Shown here: positions 56,101 to 64,000 of the stretch, one piece after another
Layout: each line of letters begins with the position of its first letter
Numbering within the stretch: position 1 is the stretch's first letter
Assembly (NCBI GenBank): GCA_033064195.1
Contig: JARBJD010000095.1
Location: 171,716-235,715 of the forward strand
Source: Blattamonas nauphoetae
Taxonomy: Eukaryota > Preaxostyla > Oxymonadida
Direction: 5' to 3'
DNA: 64,000 nt
The notes under the pieces: model-generated
What the model saw: only the letters and a program-made list of their open reading frames with translations
Told to the model about the DNA's origin: nothing
Database searches by the model: none
Translations under genes and position numbers: made by a program

Positions 56101-58025
56101 TCGGTCGGCTTCAAGTTCAGTTCGTCGAACGAAGCGTTTAAGACAAGCCGAATGTTCTCGTCAAGGCATCTGAAGCAATTGTCGAGCACATCAAGCGCTG
56201 TCACGCATGCCACGACACTCGCGTCTGCTCTTTTCAGCAAGCGACCGCCGCCTCCAAAGAAGGGACAGAAGGCACATGTCTCGTCGTTGGATGATTTGTC
56301 GAATCGATTTATGATTTTGTCATCTCCTTCCAATTCTCTGCCGCTTCTCGCTGCAACCAACATTTTCTTGTCAGTCACGGAGCATCTGCAGACCTCGACA
56401 GACATTCTCTACACAACCGACGACTCGTCAGCACAGGGAAAGAAGGAGTTGATTGGAGTGGTTGGGATTCGAGACGACTTGGACGACTACACACAAACAG
56501 CACTCCCAGCTTACCTTCGAAACAGTCTCCAGTTCCACGCAGAGACATTCATTTACTCAAAAGACGCCTTCACTGGACGCGGCAGCCGAACAGCGATGGC
56601 GGTCGAAGACGTTGGAGAAGAACACCTCATTGTCCGATCGTCGCTTGGAGTGATTGGGATGCTCACAGCTCTCTGCAGCTTGTCGTCTGACTGTCCTGTT
56701 GCTTTCGATTCGTTGAAGTACTCTTATCGAGCTGTGCTGAAGATGTTTATGAATGAAGTTCGTTCCTATGCGATCACTCCACTCGGAAAGAACTTCTCGC
56801 AACGAATGAAAGCAATGGACAAGACGAAGCTGACGATGATGATTCGAGAGGGCAATGTGGAGGGGGAAGGAAAGGTGATTATGGACGGGTTTGGGAACTA
56901 CGGTCACAGAACATGCAAACCGATCGATTTCCGAAAAATGTACACGTGTGCGTTGCTTGTTCGCAGCATTGGATGGATGACACGACGACTCCTCTCTCTC
57001 CCTTCCATCCCAGCATCGGCTCTTCGCACCCTCGCTTCGACACACTTTTCGAGATTGGACTCTTCATCGATCTGGTCGGCACCAGCGTTCGTTCTTCAGC
57101 CTCCACTCAATGTCCCTCTTTCTGTGGCTGGACAACAAGCAACAGCAGCGTCAATCATTTCGGGTGAGCTGGACTCAGCACAAACAATGGCTCGTCGTCG
57201 TCCAGAATCGATCCAAACCAAAACAGGTGCTTTCCGATTGGGAGGATCACAAGGACTTCCAGTTCCCGTCAATCCACTCATCCCACAACCATCGGCCACG
57301 CAGATGATTGTGTCGCTGTTGGAGATGCTGACACCTGACATCGAAGAGATGATTCAGCTGCAGCAGGAGTTGTTGACCATCATCCGAGTGGAGATTCGCT
57401 TCTTCATTCTGTCGCAGCTGCATCTCGCGAATAAACAGGTATCTCTCCATCTCTTTTCATCCACCCCTCTCTTCTCTCTCCCCATCTCCACTCTCCTTCC
57501 CCCTTCATTCCCCTCTTCTCGCTCTCTTTCTTCAGGAGGACAATTTTCTCGAAGAAGACGCGACTGTCGAGCCGCACAAGCAGGTCGTTTCGTGTGTGAA
57601 GACGCTGATGCAGTACGGCGAGGATCTCACCCCAACCATCCTTCCTGATTACGCCGAGTATGACGCACATCCTTCTTCGCTTTTTCTTTTCGACTTGGAG
57701 TATCTTGAGTCAATCACTTCTTACTCGCCGATATTCTCGAACGTGTCTCATTCTCTCCCTCTTCTCTCCCACAGCGAAATCTTTGGAGGCCTTGATGACT
57801 TCATCTGCTCGTATTGCATCACGTCCACCCAAAACATTCAGAGGATCAATTCGAAGGGTCTTCAGAAAGTGTGTTTTCAGTTCAACCGTTCACCCATTCT
57901 TCACACAGCTCCGTGGCAATATCTACACTCTGCAGCAGTCCCTCAATACAATCTACCCGCAGAAGTTCCATAACTTCGATCCGGCGCACAAGTACTACAA
58001 CAAACTGGCGCTGGATCTGCAGTAG
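53190..58025 (+). CDS. EXOC4: Exocyst subunit Sec8/EXOC4
   Basis: Component of the octameric exocyst, tethering secretory vesicles to the plasma membrane. Exons 53190-53224, 53247-53536, 53579-57438, 57536-57657, 57775-57868, 57909-58025 (introns 22, 42, 97, 117 and 40 nt) give exactly 1506 codons. The N-terminus is helical (SVTEYLKEVVSGNYRMFTDSIGNFTNIFNNI) and matches the Sec8 start region with its small vesicle-tether helices. The C-terminal blocks QLQQELLTIIRVEIRFFILSQLHLA, IFGGLDDFICSYCITSTQNIQRINSKG and NIYTLQQSLNTI parallel the family's [40 protein letters not shown] and NIFVLQQNLTNI. A disordered acidic insert (about 560-640) and other spacers make it about 500 residues longer than animal Sec8. 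Confidence 0.8.
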
Positions 58026-58429
58026 TGATTGCATCAAGAGGGAACCATGAAGCAAGTGAAAAGATCTTCACGCCGATTCAAGGAACCAGTTCATCAACGC
58101 ATTCTCTGGTAGAACAAGCCATTATCCAGCTTCGTCCTCTGTACAGTCATCTCGTGTCGAAGGAACGAGCTCTTGAAACCCGTCCAACTTTCCGTTTCTG
58201 ACATAAATGACACTAGCTTCATCGAGCTTGTTGAATCAACACTGACAACTTCCATCCGTGATGGGCGTCTCTGAGTCTTGGACGATCTGTGCAGACAGAC
58301 CTGCATCAAAACAGACTGTACACCCTTCACTGCCTCATGACAACATTTGCGATGAGGACGACAGTGAATGAGATGAGGAGCTCAAAGGTCCAATCCCCTT
58401 CTTGTTTATTTTAATATTTTCTTTATTTG
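58026..58429. other. Intergenic, no supported gene
   Basis: No recognisable gene. Short minus-strand frames exist but have no family resemblance. It separates the convergent Sec8 gene from the 58430-62939 region. Confidence 0.5.
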
Positions 58430-61400
58430 TCAAGAAATATTACTTTTATTGTCTGTAACTGCAATTTGAAGTGAAAAGTCAAAGGCGACACCCTCCTTCG
58501 TCGCTTGCGAGAGGAATGTCTCCATCTCTCTCATAAAGTCCCGATTCTCTTCCTCCTTCCACCGAGATTCTTCAGCTCTTCCCTCAATAGCCACCATGTC
58601 CATGACAAGCACCTCCGACGAAGACATGATCGATCGAGTTGAGAAGGAGAGTTGTGGAAGGGCTGTCGGATGAGGAGTTCCCCCTCCAGTCACGTTGCTC
58701 CTTTCCTTCATCCTGTTGTAATCTGTTGCGCTGGTGAGGAGGGAGGAGTTTGGTTGGGAGAGGAGAGAAGGCCAGTGACACGATCGGCCGAGGGGTTGAC
58801 ACAGCCAGTCTGCTTTCTGAGCAGACTGGGGCTTGCGAGGAGTATACCAGCGTGGCACTTCGAGCGTTCAGAATCGAGATGAACGAGCGAGGGCCGACAC
58901 ACACACAATACAGCCAGGTGTGGGGTGGGTGTGGATGTGAACCATGCGGTTGATGGCTGGAATGTCGTGTGCGGAGTGGTGTGTCAACAGTTGGAAGTGG
59001 CTGGATGAGGGCATGATGTTGTTTGTGCTGAGTATCAGCGTGAAAGTGAAGACATTCCACGCCAATACCATCCCATCACTTGTTGCAACAACGAGCATGT
59101 TAATCGGAACGCACAGACACACAGCGGTGATTGGGCCTGCACACAGCGCTTCGAACGATGCAAAGAGACTTTTAGACGCACCTTCAAAAGTGCGCACGAT
59201 GTTCTTCTCGTCGAGAGTGACAAGAGCAGTTTGAGATGCTTGTAGAAACACGAAGCAAATAAGAGTGGGAGGGGAGATGCTGACGACCTGTGTTTTCAAC
59301 TGCTCTTTCTTCGGGATGGTTGAGACATCTTGGAGGAGCTTCGGCTGCGAGGCGTGGATCCATCCAGACACATTTTGGGAGCAGAGGAAGAGGTGTTCTG
59401 TTTCTGTGGGTCGTTTTGGCAATGCAGAGTGACAATCTCTGAATGAAGTGACTAAATCTGACGGATGACTGCGTCTGGAGGGTCCCTGTCCTGAAGTGGG
59501 TTGATGTTGATATCCATTGAATTTGGTTTGGCAGCTGGAAACTGCCTGCATTTCCGAACTTCTTCCAAAACAGTCACATCGTCCTGTGGAGCATTGATTT
59601 CAGCTGTCCTCTCTCGCTTGTGCCCTTTCATCCCACTCTGGAGTCTCTCCTCTTCCACTCTCTTGTTCTCAGTGATCATCGCGAGACCCTTCCTCTTCTC
59701 CTCCGACCCCTTTCCGCTCAGCTCCAAGAGCAGAATCTTCAGCGCCGCTTCCTTCTCTCGCAACGAACGCTGCATCGCAATGATTGTGTCTTCTTGGCTG
59801 GTCGGATTGAGCAGGGGGTCCTTGGGTGGGGGAACAGGATCGTTCGGGGAGAGGAACGAGGATTGTCCAGCGAGCTTCTTGTTTTCTGTTTTGACCCGTT
59901 TCCAGTTTATTTTCAACCTCATCCAAATATCCGCTCAGTCACTCGCTCATCTCAGCTTGCTCCACAAAAGTGTTGACAACGTTGCTTGTGCTCATGCTTC
60001 CAAACTGGTCTGTGTTCTGGCTCACTCTCTGTGAGGCTCTGATCGCATGACAGTTGGTGTTTGCGGTCTCGTTCTGGATCCTATCCCGTATTGATGCAAC
60101 GAGAAATTCTATCTCGTGCTGTTAGTGCAGCAGTAGTCGTCCAAGTTGGGCGAGGTCGTGCAACAGGCCCTCGTTGGCAGCCGTCTCGGGTTGAGAAGGA
60201 GGAGGGTTTGGGACGACAGTGTTGTGGAGATTCTGCAGGCGACTGACCCGAAAGCTTCTTGTTTTCCGTTTTGATCCTGTTCCAGTGTTGCATAACTTTG
60301 TCCACAGGGGTGTGTGCTTCTCTTTCTTCAATCTCTCCTTCGCAGCCTGCCGTTGAGCCTCTTCCCTCTCGTCGCTATCGTCGAAGTAGTCTTCACTCGC
60401 ATTCTCCCCACCTGCCCCACACTTCGTCAGTTCCAGTCTCGCTTTGGATAATATCTTTGTTACCATGTCTGTCATCTACTTGTCTTAGTCGATATCCATC
60501 TTTGTTTTGTGTCTTGCTTCTGTTTATTCAAACCCATGCTCCGATCTGAGAAGACACTTTCGGACGATTTTGGCAATTTTGGAGTGGAGGTCGACGGAGA
60601 GTGCGTGGAGGGCACGTGACGTGGTCTGTCCTGGTCCAAACTGTCCAGAGAAGGAAGAGTGAGGCTGCGATTTGAAGTGATGCTGCTCGTGTTTGTCCAG
60701 CTCCTGTTGATTAGTTCTTGTTTTATCCATCTCTCTCTCCTCCGAACTGTCGCTGTCTGAGGGGGCATTGTCAGGCGTGAGCATGCTCAGTTCAACTCTC
60801 AGACGCTCCTGTGCCTCTTCCATCACTTTCTACTTGTTCAGGTCCACCAGCTCTGCTTCTCTCTCCACTTTCGAACTGCCTTTGATTCGAGCTCGAGCGA
60901 CTTCGGTTTGGCTGTTTTAGTTCGGGGATGGGGAAAGATGAAGATCTGTTCCTCTCCCGAGGGATGAGGTGGAGGATGTGGGAAGAAACTGTTCACAGAT
61001 GAAGGATGACTGTGCTGGGAGGATCCTGAGTGGGTGGTCTGCTTCTGTTTCCTCATCTTCTTCCACGTTGGAGGAGGAGTCGGTGGATGTGATGTGCGAG
61101 GGACTGGTTTTCGTGTGGGATGTGGAGGCGACAGTGATGATGCGGAGGGCTCTGATGGATGGGGGTTGATCGTGATTGTGTTCGGAGTTGGTTTTGTGAT
61201 TGTTTGGAGAAAAGGCTGTTGTCGGTGCGCTGTCTCCTCGTTTGGCCCATCCTTCCACTGCCGCTGGGAACGGAAGGGAGGATGATGTCTGGCCTGTCAC
61301 TGCTCCGGATGTGGACGCCTCCAGTTTGGATGACACGGTTGCTGTCTTCTACTGTGGACATTCCCGCATGGCGAGTATCGAGTAACTTTCGAACATCAGT

Positions 61401-62939
61401 GACTTGGTACGAATTGCGGATTGTGGACGAGAGAGCATGTTCTTCGGATGGTGGAGTTTTCAGAGCGGAAAGGGAGACAAACGATCGAACTGCTGTCGTG
61501 ATGTCAGAACGGGACAAAGAGTCGGGCTTGTTGCGATGTTGATCAAGAAATGGCTTGAGAGTGGCATTCAACGGTGTCAGCCCTCAAGACGGAGGCGTGT
61601 TGGGAGGAAATCAGTGGGTGAGAGAAGCTCTAAAAGGACACGAAGAACACGAAGATGCTGCAACGACGAAAGAGATTCAATTTTTGTTGGAACACATCGA
61701 GTTGAGTGGAGTGTGTGGCTGTGCGTACTTGCGATAAGTGGGATACGTTCGGAGTGGTGCGTGGATGCGATGTGGAGCGCGATTGTTGAGATGCTGAAGT
61801 GGGTGACATTGGAAGGCGAGCCATTCGGAGATGAGAATCTTCATTGAGGGAGACGAAGAATGTCGATGGAAAGGGTGTCAGTCGGGTTATGGAGGCAGAG
61901 AGTGTCAGATCGGAGCGACGAGGAGAGAGGAGCTCTCGAAGCGGAGAGATGATCGATTGCGATTGGCGACGGAGTGGAGTGCCAGTGAGGAGTCACACTT
62001 CTATTCAACCATCTGTGTGGGATGGAGTGAGACTTTGCGATGAGGTGTGAGGTGTTTGGAAGGTGGTCACGCTGGATTCTTCGAGAGGAGGATGGGGTGG
62101 ATTCCGTGTTGTCACGCGAATGGGGAAACGTGGAGTTTCTGATGGAGCGGGTGTGGAGTGAGGTGAGTCAGGTCTGTTTGGTGAACTTTGTGAGTAGATT
62201 GTCATTCGTTGAGGTTGAGAAGTGGGGCTCGAATGTCTGGTAACATATACAACTTCGTCTCTTCGTTCGTCTCTCCATCCATTCCTCCTTCCCTCCCTAC
62301 AACCACTTTCAACGAGCAACCTGAGAATCGTGACGACGAACGACAAACAATCGGAAGCGACTCCTCTCCAACAATTAGCGCTCCAACAACTCCCTCTCCA
62401 GTCACCACTACTCGATCTGACGACATAATTGGAATTCCATTCAAACGACGAAAAGGATTCCCACTCACCCTCGTTTCTTCCATCTAACAGTTCTCAAACC
62501 ACCTGCACACCCCCGACGACGCCACCACTACCACTCCTCCTCCCTCGCTCCCAAACGGCATGCTGTCGATCATCAGACAGTCCTCAAAAAGAACATCCCC
62601 TCCTCCGACCCTCCCCACTCCCACAATCAGCACTCCTCCCAAATCTCCTCCATCTGACAATCTCGTCGTCTTGCTTCCTTCAAAGACGCATCGGAGAAAG
62701 CTTGTCTCACGCTGGCTAGTCCTCACTGACATCACTCCTCCTTCCTCCATTCTCATCCTTTTCATACTCACTTCTCGTGTCGTCTCCAAAAGAACGATCG
62801 ACTCCATCTTCACCCCCAACTCTTCCTTCTGAGACCAAAACCGAACAGCAGGCTTTCTCGATGGAGCTGTTGGCTGAGCGACTCGGTAGCACATCCCCAC
62901 GATCACCATTTCAGACTTGAGTGTGATCAAGATATCCAC
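58430..62939 (-). CDS. Unresolved coding region: WD40-like, coiled-coil and Ser/Thr-rich segments, possibly a decayed or multi-exon gene
   Basis: Coding character is clear on the minus strand but changes frame many times, and I could not build one model. Order from the 5' side: MDILITLKSEMVIVGMCYR (62939), Ser/Thr/Pro-rich stretches (62346-61053), acidic and Lys-rich coiled-coil pieces (60826-59452), a WD40-like part (59300-58868: GPITAVCLCVPINMLVVATSDGMVLAWNVFTF), a further blade split between frames (RSFISILNARSATLVYSSQAP, SLAFSPL..LLTSATDYN), then an acidic helix ending at 58430 (MDMVAIEGRAEESRWKEEENRDFMREM). Some frame changes have no GT-AG pair near them, hinting at decay. Two copies of a W.R.KTENKKL segment occur (59870-59905 and 60240-60300). 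Confidence 0.45.
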
Positions 62940-63780
62940 ACCGAATCAAGAGAGAGAAATAGAAAAATACGAGGGTAAAAACAAAGGAGAGGCATACTGA
63001 CATCGTGAATCTTCCATATCTCATTTCTTTCGGTTAAGTTGAGAACTTGATTTGAACAAGACAACTATTCCAGACTAATGAAGAGAAAAACACAAATAAA
63101 AAATGACAAAAACAAAGGTAGTGCAAACGAATATTGCGAGATTTGCATCTATCAAAGGAGTTTGCAATTCTTGATAGAGAAGAGGAGAGTGAATGATGAG
63201 TCGAGCAGATCTCCACAAATTTTGTTATGATGGAGACAAAAATGAGATAGTACAGGACAAATGAAGTGTTGAATGGATTACTAAACTTAAATCACTGTAT
63301 GACAGGTCCTGATAGAAAATGTCAGACGAAAACATCTTGACATGGGTGTGAGGATCAGATCAGATGTCATGTCGGATTCGTCAGGGTTTGAGATAAGGAT
63401 AGAAGTTGGATGAACTAATTGAGAGAAAACTATTGTGTGAATATAAGGTGCTTGTCCGATTTATCATCCTCTTCGTTCTTTCTTGGGCCGATCGTCGTCG
63501 AAACTCCCACTTAGGAGTTTCTTTGACAGAGCCCTTGAGACTCGTAATTCGTCGACAAGCTGATTTTCTCGTCCTTTATTGTCGTTTGAGGCATTATCTC
63601 GCCTTGTACAGAACAGAATGGAGAAAAGGAGTGATTGATAAGTGGAGTGGAGGACGAGAAGAGGACAACACCAACACAGAAACAGAGAATTGGATCGTGG
63701 GCAAGATCATTCGTTTCTCATGAACATTTTACTTCTTCGACTGGTTCGTCCAAAAAAACTGATACGGTTAATGAAAACAA
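62940..63780. other. Intergenic/unknown, no supported gene
   Basis: AT-rich with no convincing gene. A short plus-strand frame (63406-63723) has no recognisable features. A gene running out of the window on the right could begin or end here, but nothing supports it. Confidence 0.5.
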
Positions 63781-63795
63781 TTACAGTCTGAATAG

Positions 63796-63915
63796 TTCAA
63801 AGTCGAGCATAAATCATTCAAAGTCGAAATGAAATAATTCAAAGTCGAAGTGAAATAATTCAAAGTCGAAATGAAATAATTCAAAGTCGAAGTGAAATAA
63901 TTCAAAGTCGAAATT
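63796..63915. repeat. 21-bp tandem repeat, six copies
   Basis: The core TTCAAAGTCGA recurs at 63796, 63817, 63838, 63859, 63880 and 63901, exactly 21 bp apart. The units read roughly ATTCAAAGTCGAARTGAAATA, with R alternating between A and G in consecutive copies. No spacer variation is present, so it is a minisatellite, not a CRISPR array. Confidence 0.95.
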
Positions 63916-64000
63916 CAGATTTTTTGTCTTTCGCTTCCGAAAGCAGTATTTTATACACTCTACATCTACTGTGAACTTTTTGTACCAATGTGCTTTATCG

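Noticed and set aside
54432-56405. Minus-strand frames across the Sec8 gene.
   Set aside because: Shadows of a 1505-residue gene with conserved ends on the plus strand.
63796-63915. 21-bp repeats as a CRISPR array.
   Set aside because: There are no unique spacers, the units are directly adjacent and the genome is eukaryotic.

Overview
The window is nuclear DNA of a unicellular eukaryote. Coding regions carry GT-AG introns, and the gene set is eukaryote-specific: exocyst, CLASP, kinetochore CENP-L, BTP-type TAF, gamma-secretase APH-1, NECAP, tetraspanin-like proteins, SUMO E1. The cell should build motile cilia, because an axonemal dynein assembly factor (DNAAF11) is present beside a giant coiled-coil protein with an EF-hand. 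The genome is compact: genes lie on both strands 45-250 bp apart, and introns are tiny (about 20-120 nt, mostly 27-50). TAA, TAG and TGA all act as stops. A free-living or gut flagellate such as a metamonad (Preaxostyla/oxymonad type) would fit, but the assignment is an inference with low confidence.

Layout. 1-9952 (all minus): ankyrin-DHHC palmitoyltransferase (cut by the window edge), PTB-like two-RRM protein, RBR E3 ligase, a Ser/Pro/His-rich protein, an unknown 724-aa protein. 10216-16174: a disordered protein (+), CENP-L (-), DNAAF11 (+). 16300-26621 (minus): a 2159-aa coiled-coil protein and CLASP. 26691-33133: NECAP (+), a double tetraspanin-like protein (-), a coiled-coil protein (-), a TAF3/TAF8-like histone-fold protein (-), LPCAT-type acyltransferase (+). 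33131-38040: SAE1 (-), a coiled-coil protein (-), a small membrane protein (+), eIF4B-like protein (-). 38041-40029 is gene-poor and holds a tRNA-like element between inverted repeats. 40030-50748: FHA-GAF-cyclase-like protein (-), Abitram (+), ADAT2 (+), APH-1 (-), two unknown membrane proteins (+), SPRY-like protein (-). 51069-58025: broken proteasome beta-3 gene (-), NADAR protein (+), TCTP (+), exocyst Sec8 (+). 58430-62939: a poorly resolved minus-strand coding region with WD40-like and coiled-coil pieces. The last kilobase is gene-poor and ends in 21-bp tandem repeats.

No single pathway joins the window; it is ordinary housekeeping (membrane traffic, cytoskeleton/cilium, translation, transcription, ubiquitin/SUMO). 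The distinctive biology is in gene structure. Donors follow GTNT rather than GTAAGT, introns go down to 20-23 nt, two genes have first exons of only 3-4 nt, and many long genes seem to switch from AT-rich intron-bearing 5' parts to GC-rich intron-poor 3' parts. Exon joins were worked out by hand. For most multi-exon genes the summed exon lengths divide by three and end on a stop, an independent check on the joins.
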